NCBI RefSeq assembly: GCF_000242455.2
Contig: NC_019892.1
Location: 4,340,001-4,404,000 of the forward strand
From: Singulisphaera acidiphila DSM 18658
Lineage (GTDB): Bacteria > Planctomycetota > Planctomycetia > Isosphaerales > Isosphaeraceae
Reading direction: 5' to 3'
DNA length: 64,000 nt
Shown here: in pieces, positions 33,799 to 41,866 of the stretch
Layout of the letters: each line of letters opens with the position of its first letter
Numbering within the stretch: position 1 is the first letter of the stretch
The notes under the pieces: model-generated
What the model saw: only the letters and a program-made list of their open reading frames with translations
The model's database searches: none
Told to the model about the DNA's origin: nothing
Made by a program: the position numbers and the translations under genes

Positions 33799-34827
33799 CT
33801 ACCGTTCCATGTTCGCCTCCTCGGCGAGCCGGCTCACAATCTTCTTGGCGTCGATCCCTTCGGCTTGCGCCGCGAACGTGGTGATCACGCGGTGCGTGAG
33901 CACGGGAACGGCCACCGCATGGATATCTTCGAGCCGGACCATGTAGCTGCCGAGCAAGGCCGCGCGGGCCTTGGCGCCCAGAATGAGATACTGGACCGCT
34001 CGCGGGCCGGCCCCCCACGACACAAGCGGCTTGAGCCACGACGGGGCGGTCGGATCGTTCGGCCTCGTCTTGCGCACCAACCGTGCCGCGAAGGTATAGA
34101 TATGATCGGGGACCGGCACACGTCGTACGAGGTGCTGGAACCGGATCACGTCTTCGGGCGTCAGCAGGTGGTCGAGCTGAGGAAGCGCGTCCCCGGTGGT
34201 CGTGCGCGCAATCCTGACCTCTTCCGCCTCGGACGGATAGTCGAGCTCGATGAGGAACATGAACCGGTCAAGCTGGGCTTCGGGCAACGGGTAGGTGCCT
34301 TCTTGCTCGACCGGGTTCTGGGTGGCAAGCACGAGGAACGGCGGTTCGAGCTTGAACGACTTCCCAACCACGGTGACGTTCTGCTCCTGCATCGCCTCGA
34401 GCATCGCCGCCTGGGTTTTCGGTGGGGCCCGGTTGATCTCGTCGGCTAAGACGATGTTGGCGAAGACGGGGCCATGAATAAACTGAAACTCTCGCCGCCC
34501 ATTGTGACCATCCTGCAGGATGTCGGTCCCGGTGATGTCCATCGGCATCAGGTCGGGCGTGAACTGGATCCGGCTGAACTTCAGAGACATTGTCTCCGCG
34601 AGCTTGCTGACCAGCAGCGTCTTGGCCAGCCCGGGGACGCCCATCAGCAACGCGTGACCACGAGCGAACAGGCAGATCGCCAGTCGCTCGATCACGTCGG
34701 TCTGACCGACGATCACCTTGGCAAGCTCATTCCGCAGTCGGGCGTTCGCCTCGCGCAGCTGGTCGATTGCCTGGACGTCGTCCTCGCCAAGCGCCTCTTG
34801 GACGGGAGACGGAGAAGGTTGAGCCAT
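33799..34827 (-). CDS. MoxR-family AAA+ ATPase
   Basis: A 342-aa ATPase. Walker A is GVPGLAKT, Walker B VLADEINRAPPKTQ, sensor 1 lies in LATQNPVEQEGTYPLPEAQLDRFMF (the MoxR hallmark NPxExxGTxPLPEAQ), and a C-terminal lid domain follows (VSWGAGPRAVQYLILGAKARA). MoxR hexamers remodel or assemble client proteins together with vWA/DUF58 partners, which follow directly downstream. Three in-frame ATGs are possible (34884, 34857, 34827); none has a good Shine-Dalgarno. 34827 gives the usual short N-terminus before DDVQAIDQLREAN. It heads the long minus-strand block. Confidence 0.92.
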   Translation of the reverse strand: MAQPSPSPVQEALGEDDVQAIDQLREANARLRNELAKVIVGQTDVIERLAICLFARGHALLMGVPGLAKTLLVSKLAETMSLKFSRIQFTPDLMPMDITGTDILQDGHNGRREFQFIHGPVFANIVLADEINRAPPKTQAAMLEAMQEQNVTVVGKSFKLEPPFLVLATQNPVEQEGTYPLPEAQLDRFMFLIELDYPSEAEEVRIARTTTGDALPQLDHLLTPEDVIRFQHLVRRVPVPDHIYTFAARLVRKTRPNDPTAPSWLKPLVSWGAGPRAVQYLILGAKARAALLGSYMVRLEDIHAVAVPVLTHRVITTFAAQAEGIDAKKIVSRLAEEANMER

Positions 34828-35408
34828 TCCATCGCTCCAGGATGCCGGACCGTGCATCGACGCGTCAGATCGGTGAGGAAGCATTCTAAAGGATTAGGAG
34901 CCGCAAAACCAGATAGGACAAACGTCAATTGTCCAGCAAGTCTTCCCGCGGCCCAAGCCGACGAGACCTTAGACTATCGAAAAGGGGCCTTGGTTCCCGA
35001 CGACTCATTTGTTGAGTCGATCGAACCACCCGTGAAACGGTGCGACAATGCGGCGGCTTTTGCCAACGCGAACGATCTGGACATGATACGGAAAAGGAGA
35101 GCGGATCGTTTGGGTGAAATCCAAATCCCCGATTTCGGTGACTCATCGGGGCCTCGACGGTTGGCCTTCACCTTCGCCATCGGGGAGGTAGACTGAAAAT
35201 GACAGGCCGTGCCCATTCCACAAGACAGAAAACATAAATTCACGTTTTTTTGCAATAGAGGCACGGCCACTACGGATTTGGCGTCAGAGAGAACAAGAGA
35301 GGCGGGAGCGCTCGCCCAAATCGTCTACTCAAGCAAAACAAAAAGGGCCGGACGGGAACGATGATCCCGGCCGGCCCTTGGGTTGTCACTCAATGATTAC
35401 GATCAGGC
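34828..35408. other. Intergenic region upstream of moxR
   Basis: This is the likely promoter region of the MoxR block and the tail of the aldo/keto reductase unit. A 9-bp inverted repeat GGCCGTGCC (35205-35213) / GGCACGGCC (35260-35268) encloses an AT-rich core with a T7 run. A plus-strand frame ending at 35196 (decoding ... SFVESIEPP and RRADRLGEIQIPDFG) looks protein-like for its last ~65 codons, but has only a TTG start near 34990. It may be a gene remnant. Nothing firmer is seen. Confidence 0.4.
35343..35379 (-). terminator. Rho-independent terminator of the aldo/keto reductase gene
   Basis: AAGGGCCGG (35343-35351) pairs with CCGGCCCTT (35371-35379) and CGGGA (35353-35357) with TCCCG (35365-35369). 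On the minus strand the stem is followed by a T-rich run (CCCTTTTTGTTTT), the best intrinsic terminator in the window, 30 bases past the stop. Confidence 0.85.
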
Positions 35409-36653
35409 TCAGGCCAGATACCGGTCGGCATCGGGGAGGAGCTTGGCGAAGTTCAGTTTGTTCGGGCACGCGGCGCGGGCGGCCTCGAGGTCGGCGCCGG
35501 CCCAGTCGCGGGCTTCGGGGCTGAGCGCAGCGTACTGGCGGCGTGCCTCGACGCGAATGCCATGGTGCTCGTGATAGGTGAGAAACCGGGTCAGGTCGCC
35601 AAGCTCAGCCTTGGTGCCGGCGGCGACAGAGCAACGGCCGTCGCAATCGGCGCAGAGGGTCGGGCCAAACGCGAGGGCGGCGTCGCGGAGTTGCTCGATC
35701 TCGGTCGTCTTGAGCGGTTCATAACGGCGGGCGGCGTCGGCATCCTCACGAAGCTGCTCGGTCGTCTTGATCGAGACGCAGGAGCCGCTGATCCGCTCGT
35801 CGGTCCAGATCGCGTGAAGCAGGCCCTGATAGGGGGACAGCTTCTTCTCGGCGAGCATCGGCGCCCGGCGCACGACCTCCTCGAGCACGTTGACCTTGGG
35901 CTTGGCGGGGAACTGGCCGGCGACCTGCTTCATCGAGATCAGGCCGACCCCCTTGCTGTAGCAGGTGTCGAGCGCCTTGTTGAGCGGGGAGTCCTTGTCG
36001 AGCCAAGGCGTATACATCAGCATGATCGCGTCGACGATCCCCCCCTCGGCCGCCGCCTGAATCGTCTGGGCGCGGTCCTTGTGGTGGGTGGAAAAACCGA
36101 CGAACTTCGCCTTCCCCGACTTGCGGATCGCCTCGGCCGTCTCTTTGAACTCCTGGCCCTTGACGAAGTTGATCGACTCGTCAAGCGTGTGGTGATCGCC
36201 AAGCCCGTGGACGAAGTAGAAGTCGACGTAGTCGGTCCCCAAGGCTTCCAACCGCTGGTCAAGCGTGGTGAGCATCTGCTTGGGGGTGTTGACCTCATCC
36301 TTGGTGACGAGGACGATTTCCTTGCGAACCTCGGGGGCCTGCTCGAACCACTTCTTGAAGCCGGGTTCGGTGCCGTAGAGGTTGGCCGTATCAAAGGTGC
36401 GGATCCCGCTGGCATAGGCGAGCCGGAGCAGGCGGTCGAGCACACCACGCTCGCGCAGGGCCCCGGTCCCCATCTCGAGCAGCGTGATCTCGACGCCCGT
36501 CTTGCCCAGCTTCCGCTTGGGGAGCGTCGTGGGCTTGGCCGCCTCATCCTGAGCGTGGAGGCCAGTGGCCGCCCCCAGGGCGGCGGCCGTCGCCAGGGCA
36601 CCGGCCTGAAGGAACTCGCGGCGATCGGGGCTGTTCGGCTGGTCGTCGGACAT
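35409..36653 (-). CDS. Tat-exported aldo/keto reductase with C-terminal Cys cluster
   Basis: A 414-aa protein. GAGGAG lies nine bases before ATG 36653. Residues ~10-35 are a twin-arginine leader (DRREFLQAGALATAAALG, ending GLHAQ). The (beta/alpha)8 aldo/keto reductase domain follows, with FDTANLYG (Asp and Tyr of the tetrad), LVTKDE (Lys) and FVHGLGDHH (His). The C-terminal ~85 residues hold CADCDGRC, a CxxCxxxC motif, and a later CP. This recalls the ferredoxin-like Fe-S tail of one planctomycete/Bacteroidetes reductase branch, although a full 4Fe-4S binding set is not certain. An exported NADPH enzyme is unusual; Tat export would deliver it folded with cofactor. Confidence 0.87.
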   Translation of the reverse strand: MSDDQPNSPDRREFLQAGALATAAALGAATGLHAQDEAAKPTTLPKRKLGKTGVEITLLEMGTGALRERGVLDRLLRLAYASGIRTFDTANLYGTEPGFKKWFEQAPEVRKEIVLVTKDEVNTPKQMLTTLDQRLEALGTDYVDFYFVHGLGDHHTLDESINFVKGQEFKETAEAIRKSGKAKFVGFSTHHKDRAQTIQAAAEGGIVDAIMLMYTPWLDKDSPLNKALDTCYSKGVGLISMKQVAGQFPAKPKVNVLEEVVRRAPMLAEKKLSPYQGLLHAIWTDERISGSCVSIKTTEQLREDADAARRYEPLKTTEIEQLRDAALAFGPTLCADCDGRCSVAAGTKAELGDLTRFLTYHEHHGIRVEARRQYAALSPEARDWAGADLEAARAACPNKLNFAKLLPDADRYLA

Positions 36654-36818
36654 CACTTCGGACTCCTCGTTGGGCAGACTGTCGTGACGAGTCTCGGGCA
36701 TTCCGTCGAATTTACTCTACCAAATGACGCGGCCCGTTGCCTATTAGCCTCGGTCTCAACCCACCCCGAGAACCCCTATTTTCCATTCAGCATTTCACAT
36801 CTGCATACTACAGAAAAA

Positions 36819-37901
36819 TTAGAACGCGTCGGCCGAAACGACTTCACCGCCGTTGCGGCTGCCGAGCGCCTGCCAGGCGGTGACATTGACAGAGTCTTTA
36901 ACGAACTGAACGTGGCCGTCGCAGAAGAGCGAGTTGGCTCCGCCAGGGTGACGGCTCCTCGAGGTGATGTTGAGGGAGAGGTTCTGCCAGTCGGCCGCAC
37001 TCTTGTCGCTGTGGGGCAACCCACCCCGGCAGTCGTACCGTTTGTCATTGGGAGGGCGGCGGTGGTTGTACATGCTGTGCCCCGGGGCCCCGTAGAGCCA
37101 CTTGACGCCGCGAGTCGGCTGGAAGCCGGACGGCGGGTTGCGGCTCAGGCACTGGCTCACGTAGCTCGCGTCGTCGGTGATCGGCGGCCCGTTGCCCGCC
37201 GAGTTGTTGCCCGTCAGCACGAATCCGGCCAGCGGGTCGCGCTGGAAAACCGTCTGGGTGTTCAGGCCGGTGGGTGATCCGTCGGTGGAACGGATCGTCT
37301 CGCTGATCGCCACCGTCTGCGAGGTCCCGTCGGTGATCGCGGCGATCGCCACGGCCGAATTCTCGGAGAAGATCCCGTTCGGCACGACCATCCCTGTCGG
37401 AGGGGTCTGCACCACCGAAAAGCCCGATCCTACGCTGAGCAAGTAGTTGTGAACCGCGTACGGACCACCGCCAACCGGAACAAGGGTCGGCCCGCCGTCC
37501 GACGGACAGATCAAGGCATTGACGACCGTGACGGCCGCCGTCATGTTCACGACCGCGCTCGAGCTGGTATAGTCGGGGTCGGGGTTCATGCTAAAATTCA
37601 TCGTATTGAAGAGCGCCTGCAACTCGAGTTGCGGCAACAACTGCGAATAGGCCCCCCAGCAGTGGCCGTTGCCAGCCACGTATGTGTTGATCCGCCCCGG
37701 CGGGAACACATTGTTGACCGAGTGGTAGTTATGCATCGCAAGCCCGATCTGCTTCAGATTGTTCGAACACTGGATCCGCCGAGCCGCCTCCCGGGCCGCC
37801 TGCACCGCGGGCAAAAGCAAGGCGATCAGGACCGCAATGATGGCGATCACCACCAACAGTTCGATCAGCGTGAAGGCGGGCCGGTTCCGTGCAGTTCTCA
37901 T
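36819..37901 (-). CDS. DUF1559 pseudopilin-like protein
   Basis: A 360-aa protein. The ATG at 37901 is used; a TTG five codons upstream is possible. Residues 8-35 are a type IV prepilin leader and helix: PAFTLIELLVVIAIIAVLIA with the Phe(+1)/Glu(+5) pattern. AVQAAREAARRIQCSNNLKQIGLAMHNYH then gives the DUF1559 opening (landmarks SNNLKQIGLAMHNYH). The C-terminal FCDGHVQFVKDSV and NGGEVVSADAF complete the family. Processing by a PilD-type peptidase and assembly into a pseudopilus is the standard inference for these hugely amplified planctomycete proteins. It is divergent from the regulator gene. Confidence 0.93.
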   Translation of the reverse strand: MRTARNRPAFTLIELLVVIAIIAVLIALLLPAVQAAREAARRIQCSNNLKQIGLAMHNYHSVNNVFPPGRINTYVAGNGHCWGAYSQLLPQLELQALFNTMNFSMNPDPDYTSSSAVVNMTAAVTVVNALICPSDGGPTLVPVGGGPYAVHNYLLSVGSGFSVVQTPPTGMVVPNGIFSENSAVAIAAITDGTSQTVAISETIRSTDGSPTGLNTQTVFQRDPLAGFVLTGNNSAGNGPPITDDASYVSQCLSRNPPSGFQPTRGVKWLYGAPGHSMYNHRRPPNDKRYDCRGGLPHSDKSAADWQNLSLNITSRSRHPGGANSLFCDGHVQFVKDSVNVTAWQALGSRNGGEVVSADAF

Positions 37902-38043
37902 TTGAATCGAGCCCAAACGGTGGGGCTGACGATCTCAGGCTCCGCCTGTTATCATCGTGCCATCATGCGACACAATCGTACCGAGAGCTCCGTTATACCT
38001 AGCCCCCTCACCCGCTACAAGTCTGGCGGAGACTGATACGATC

Positions 38044-39105
38044 ATGGCGCAACTCAGCGAGTTCGCGAGTTATCTCCGGGAGTGGCGGGGCCGTCGAGGT
38101 TGGTCGCAGGAGGACCTGGCGAGGCGGTCGGGGTTATCCCGCGCGGGGGTAAGCGCGATTGAGACGGGCCGGCTCGTGCCGTCGGCCGCAGCGGCCCTCG
38201 CGTTGGCCGCCGCATTGGAGTGCCGGGTGGAGGATCTGTTCCGGCTCCGCAAACCGGAGGCTGGAGCCCCCACCTGGGCCTGGACGCCTCGGCGTGAGCC
38301 GTGTCGGTACTGGACGGCCGAACTCGGGGGGGAGATACGGCTCTATCCGGCCGAACCGAGTCCGCTGGGGATGATCCCTCACGACGGGGTCGTCCATGAG
38401 GGGACGCTCCAGGCTGGGGAACCGATCGCCCCGGAGCGGACCCTGATCATGGCCTGCTGCGACCCGGCGGTCGGCCTGCTGGCCGCCGAGCTTGCGCGCG
38501 AGGCCGGTGTGCGGCTCCTGGCGTTTCAGCGGCCGAGCCGAACGGCCTTGACCCTGCTGGGCCAAGGCCTGGTACATGCCGCGGGGGTCCACCTGAGCCG
38601 GCATGACGAGCCGGGGGGCAATGCCGGGGTCGTCCGCGCGGCGCTGGGGCCGGGATACACCCTGCTCCGGGTCGCCCACTGGGAGGAAGGGATCGCCCTG
38701 GCCCCTGGGCTCGCGTTATCGACGGTCGGAGCAGCGATCGGTTCGGACCTGCGCTGGATCGGCCGGGAGACGGGGTCGGGAGCCCGCCAGTGCCTCGACG
38801 AGCTTCTGACCGATCGGCAGGCCCCCAACCGGCTGGCTTCCGATCATCGCGGGGTGGCCGAAGCGCTCCGTGGCGGCTGGGCGGACGCAGGCGTCTGCCT
38901 CCGCCTGGTCAGCGAGGAGGCCGGTCTTGATTTCCTCGGCGTCCGCCAGGAGGCATACGACCTCTGCTTCCCCACACGTTGGGAGGACGACCCCAGACTC
39001 AAGGCCCTGGTCCACGCGGTCCGCTCACCGAGCTACCGGCAAGCCCTGGGAGACCTGCCCGGCTATGACAGCACCGCCGCAGGCGCTCTGCAACGTGTGA
39101 GCTAA
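38044..39105 (+). CDS. One-component regulator: XRE-type HTH plus periplasmic-binding-fold domain
   Basis: A 353-aa cytoplasmic protein. Residues ~8-65 are an XRE helix-turn-helix (WSQEDLARRSGLSRAGVSAIE and LECRVEDLFRL). The remaining ~270 residues resemble the PBP-like ligand domain found in molybdate-type binding proteins and regulators: LIMACCDPAVGLLAAELARE, LGQGLVHAAGVHL, GGWADAGVCLRLVSEEAGLDF. This combination (HTH + PBP-like) senses a small ligand, possibly an oxyanion such as molybdate or tungstate, but no transporter or cofactor gene lies nearby. ATG 38044 is preferred over the upstream frame start because it begins the HTH. Confidence 0.82.
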   Translation: MAQLSEFASYLREWRGRRGWSQEDLARRSGLSRAGVSAIETGRLVPSAAAALALAAALECRVEDLFRLRKPEAGAPTWAWTPRREPCRYWTAELGGEIRLYPAEPSPLGMIPHDGVVHEGTLQAGEPIAPERTLIMACCDPAVGLLAAELAREAGVRLLAFQRPSRTALTLLGQGLVHAAGVHLSRHDEPGGNAGVVRAALGPGYTLLRVAHWEEGIALAPGLALSTVGAAIGSDLRWIGRETGSGARQCLDELLTDRQAPNRLASDHRGVAEALRGGWADAGVCLRLVSEEAGLDFLGVRQEAYDLCFPTRWEDDPRLKALVHAVRSPSYRQALGDLPGYDSTAAGALQRVS

Positions 39106-39140
39106 ATCCGAAGCTTCAATCCCTAAATCGCAAGTTTTTC

Positions 39141-39284
39141 GTAAGCGCTCGGCAGTTGGTGCGCGCATCGGAATTCGACGGAGGTCGCTCAAGGCCGCCA
39201 GGACACCCGAACGACCAGTTCAGGTCGTAAACTTCCTTTTCAGACAGCGTTCCTTATCCAAATTCGCGTACCAGATGCCGAGCG
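39141..39284. repeat. Small repeat element, copy A
   Basis: About 144 bases, begins GTAAGCGCTCGGCAGTTGG and ends GCCGAGCG. Its ends form imperfect terminal inverted repeats (39145-39162 and 39268-39284, three mismatches). It is ~90% identical by eye to copy B, 270 bases downstream in the same orientation. Non-coding. Confidence 0.75.
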
Positions 39285-39303
39285 ATAGGGGGAAAAAGGA
39301 GAA

Positions 39304-39406
39304 TTTAACCACGAATGACACAAATAACACGAATGAAGAAAAAAAACAAACAAATGATTGGATTTTTTTGTTTTTATTCGTGTTATTTGTGTCATTCGTG
39401 GTTAAA
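39304..39406. repeat. Palindromic element with 31-bp perfect arms
   Basis: The arm at 39304-39334 (TTTAACCACGAATGACACAA...) is an exact reverse complement of 39376-39406 (31 of 31). The loop is rich in A on the left and T on the right, so the stem may extend. The ACCACGAATGACACAAATAA wording belongs to a widespread small palindromic repeat seen in many bacterial phyla. It lies between the two copies of the flanking repeat. Confidence 0.8.
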
Positions 39407-39412
39407 AATTTG

Positions 39413-39562
39413 GTAAGCGCTCGGCAGTTGGTGCGCGCATCGGAATTCGACGGAGGTCGCTCAAGGCTGTTAGGACACCCGAACGACCAGTTCAGGCCGT
39501 AAACTTCCTTTTTAGACAGCGTTCCTTATCCAAATCCAAATTCGTGCACCAACTGCCGAGCG
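39413..39562. repeat. Small repeat element, copy B, with 17-18-bp terminal inverted repeats
   Basis: About 150 bases. CGCTCGGCAGTTGGTGC (39418-39434) and GCACCAACTGCCGAGCG (39546-39562) are perfect terminal inverted repeats, extendable by one base. Copies A and B share the interior GCATCGGAATTCGACGGAGG and GAACGACCAGTTCAGG. Size and ends fit a MITE. No transposase is in the window. Confidence 0.78.
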
Positions 39563-39659
39563 CGAGGAGTTTTTCTCCTCTCCCTTGAAATCTTGGCCCC
39601 GAAATCTGACAATTGTCTTAGACGCTCGCCGTCTGACCTGAAACTCAGGGGTAAACCTC

Positions 39660-40352
39660 ATGAGGCCGATTGTCCGCAGTCTCTTCCTCACGTCTTCCCT
39701 GATCGCGCTGCGGCCGAGTTTCGCGGTGGCGGGCATGCCCTCCTTGCTTCTTTCCGACATCACCCGAATGCGGGTGCAAACAATCTCGTTCTTCTTGCTT
39801 GGTTTCCTGATATCTGCCTGGGGCATCCAGAGGGTCTGGAATTCGCTGCGCAAGGACTTCCCTCGGCTCCCCCGCCTCGCTTACCGAAAGGCGGTCGGGG
39901 TCGTCGCGCTCTGGGGCCTGCTCTTCCTTCTCGTCCTCACCATGATCTCGGGAGCGCGGGAGCTCATGACCCCTGGTGCCTGGCAGAAAGAAGGATACAC
40001 GTACAAGCTTCAGAACGAGACGAAGCGGTCGATCTCCGAGCAGGAGTCAGCCCGCCGCCAGAGCCTCGATCGGCTCCGGGGTGCGCTCTGGACTTACGCC
40101 CAAGGGCACAAGGGGCGTTTCCCGGCCGACGCATCCGGCCCCGACATTCCCGAAAGGTTCTGGCAGGCACCGGATCCCTCGGGCATGCGCTACATCTATC
40201 ACGGCGGGCAGGTCGCGGATCAAGGGGCAACGCCGCTTGCGATCGAGCCCGACCTCTTCGGCAACGGCCGACTTCTGCTGTTGACCAGCGGCGAGATCCG
40301 CGAGATGAACGCTCAGGAAATCCAGGGAAACACGGAAGTAAGGAACCCCTGA
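39660..40352 (+). CDS. Membrane protein with pseudopilin-like C-terminal domain
   Basis: A 230-aa protein preceded by AGGGG eight bases before the ATG. Hydrophobic segments lie at about residues 5-30, 40-56 and 80-98 (KAVGVVALWGLLFLLVLTMI). The C-terminal ~100 residues (ARRQSLDRLRGALWTYAQGHKGRFPADASG) resemble the globular start of GspG-like pseudopilins, in which a short helix leads into YxxxxGxxP. Its stop overlaps the next ATG (TGATG), so it is translationally coupled to the DUF1559-type protein. I recognise no exact family. Confidence 0.72.
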   Translation: MRPIVRSLFLTSSLIALRPSFAVAGMPSLLLSDITRMRVQTISFFLLGFLISAWGIQRVWNSLRKDFPRLPRLAYRKAVGVVALWGLLFLLVLTMISGARELMTPGAWQKEGYTYKLQNETKRSISEQESARRQSLDRLRGALWTYAQGHKGRFPADASGPDIPERFWQAPDPSGMRYIYHGGQVADQGATPLAIEPDLFGNGRLLLLTSGEIREMNAQEIQGNTEVRNP

Positions 40353-41395
40353 TGCGTCATTACCTCGCGTGGGGAAGCCTCGGTTTGCTAGCCCTGTTGC
40401 TACTCGATTGTATCGGGTTCGGCGTACCGATCGACCTTGTCTTCAGTCTCGCTTTCGGCTGGCTGTTCTTTCTCAACAGGATGATCTCGAAAATTCGAAT
40501 CAACGGCATCGGTCTCGTCAACGGCCTGGTATGCCTGGCCCTGTTCGCGATCGGTCTGCACCTCTTCCTGGGTTGGCTTCACGGGCAAATGCAAGGGCAG
40601 GGGAGAGACCAAGCCGCAAGCCCGTGGAAACGGTCGTGGACCACCTCCTTGGTCGCGATCATCGTATTGATGTTTGTCGCCGGACTCACAAGCGTGGGAG
40701 TGGCCCACCAGACGGGTTGGCTCATCACGTCCAGGAAGCCTCTCCTCTCCAGGGGCAGCATGATGGCGGCCACTCGCCACCAATCGGTCAACAACCTCAA
40801 GCAAATAGGACTGGCCCTTTACAACTATAATCGTCATGAAGAAACAGCAAGTTTTCCCCCCGGTGGGACGTTCGACCCGCAGGGGCGTGCTCAACACGGT
40901 TGGCAGGCCCTGATCCTGGCCCAAATGGACAATCAGGTCCTCTACAACCAGATCAACTTTGACCTCCCTTGGAACGACCGGAGCAACAGCACGTCCTTCG
41001 GGACCGCGCTGGAGTTTTACCTCAACCCGGCAATCGGTGGCTTCGAGAAGGACAGCAAGGGTTACGCCCTCAGCCATTACTCCGGAAATGCGTTGGTGAT
41101 TGGAGGTGACAAAAGTCGCAACACCAAAGACATCACCGACGGCGAGGCGCAAACGATGATGGCGGGAGAGGTCCCCTCAAGCTTCAAGCCGTGGGGCAAC
41201 CCCACGAACTGGCGGGATCCGGCCAAAGGGATCAACCGCTCGTCCGACGGGTTTGGCAGCCCCTTTCAAGGTGGAGCGAATTTCTTATTCGTTGATGGAT
41301 CGGTCCGGTTCATCAAGGACAACATTGACCCGCGGACCTGGAAGGCGCTGGGAACGCCGAGCGGGGGCGAAGCGATCTCGAGCGACAGCTACTGA
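40352..41395 (+). CDS. Polytopic membrane protein with DUF1559 domain
   Basis: A 347-aa protein. Unlike a prepilin, it starts with three or four membrane helices (about residues 4-20, 28-42, 53-75 and 100-118). The DUF1559 core begins at about residue 143 with SVNNLKQIGLALYNYNRHEE, continues with GWQALILAQMDNQVLYNQ and DITDGEAQTMMAGEV, and ends with GGANFLFVDGSVRFIKDN and SGGEAISSDSY. The domain is therefore held at the membrane by a multi-helix anchor. It overlaps the previous gene by one base (TGATG) with AAGGA upstream, and probably continues into the small membrane protein 39 bases downstream. Confidence 0.85.
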   Translation: MRHYLAWGSLGLLALLLLDCIGFGVPIDLVFSLAFGWLFFLNRMISKIRINGIGLVNGLVCLALFAIGLHLFLGWLHGQMQGQGRDQAASPWKRSWTTSLVAIIVLMFVAGLTSVGVAHQTGWLITSRKPLLSRGSMMAATRHQSVNNLKQIGLALYNYNRHEETASFPPGGTFDPQGRAQHGWQALILAQMDNQVLYNQINFDLPWNDRSNSTSFGTALEFYLNPAIGGFEKDSKGYALSHYSGNALVIGGDKSRNTKDITDGEAQTMMAGEVPSSFKPWGNPTNWRDPAKGINRSSDGFGSPFQGGANFLFVDGSVRFIKDNIDPRTWKALGTPSGGEAISSDSY

Positions 41396-41434
41396 TTCAT
41401 CAGACCACGTGATTGGAGAAGGAGAAGCAAGCTC

Positions 41435-41779
41435 ATGACGGGAATTCACGCTCCCTTCGGATCCAAGGAATGGCTGGCGTCTTACGGCCAACTGAAGACC
41501 TGGCATCTCAGCCTGCTCGTCTTGTATACGGCGATCGCCATCGTGAACGTTCAAGACCAAGGTCAGAGCGATCCGACTTTGATCGCTTTGGCCTCGGCGG
41601 GCCTCGTGGCTTATCCAGTCATCGGCTGGCTCGCCTGGCAGGGCGCTCGACGATTTGAAGCTCGGCTCGGCCCGTTGCCGGTGCTCGTTCTCTACCTCAT
41701 CACTATGGCGGGACTCTTCCTGGTGGCGACCCTCATCTATCTGGTGATCGAAAACCGATATCTTGTCGGCGGATTCTGA
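41435..41779 (+). CDS. Small membrane protein
   Basis: A 114-aa protein with GGAGAAGGAG before the ATG. Three hydrophobic helices are visible: LSLLVLYTAIAIVNV, LIALASAGLVAYPVIGWLAW and LPVLVLYLITMAGLFLVATLIYLVI. Third gene of the membrane/DUF1559 operon. The opening HAPFGSKEWLASYGQL is soluble. I recognise no family; a role with its DUF1559 neighbour is inferred from position only. Confidence 0.7.
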   Translation: MTGIHAPFGSKEWLASYGQLKTWHLSLLVLYTAIAIVNVQDQGQSDPTLIALASAGLVAYPVIGWLAWQGARRFEARLGPLPVLVLYLITMAGLFLVATLIYLVIENRYLVGGF

Positions 41780-41866
41780 GGCCAGGCATAAAACACAAGC
41801 CACATCCAGACAGTTCGTCATTCCAATTTCCACACCATCAATTCATTCAATGTCACCCCATCGGGG

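Noticed and set aside
34474..34980. Plus-strand frame opposite moxR
   Set aside because: Antisense to a strongly conserved ATPase. Only the portion after ~34990 is mentioned as a possible remnant.
39141..39562. CRISPR array
   Set aside because: Only two long copies with palindromic ends and a unique palindrome between; spacing and length do not fit CRISPR repeats.
39593..40351. N-terminal extension of the membrane DUF1559 gene
   Set aside because: It overlaps a better gene in another frame (39660-40352), and the real start overlaps its stop with a ribosome binding site.
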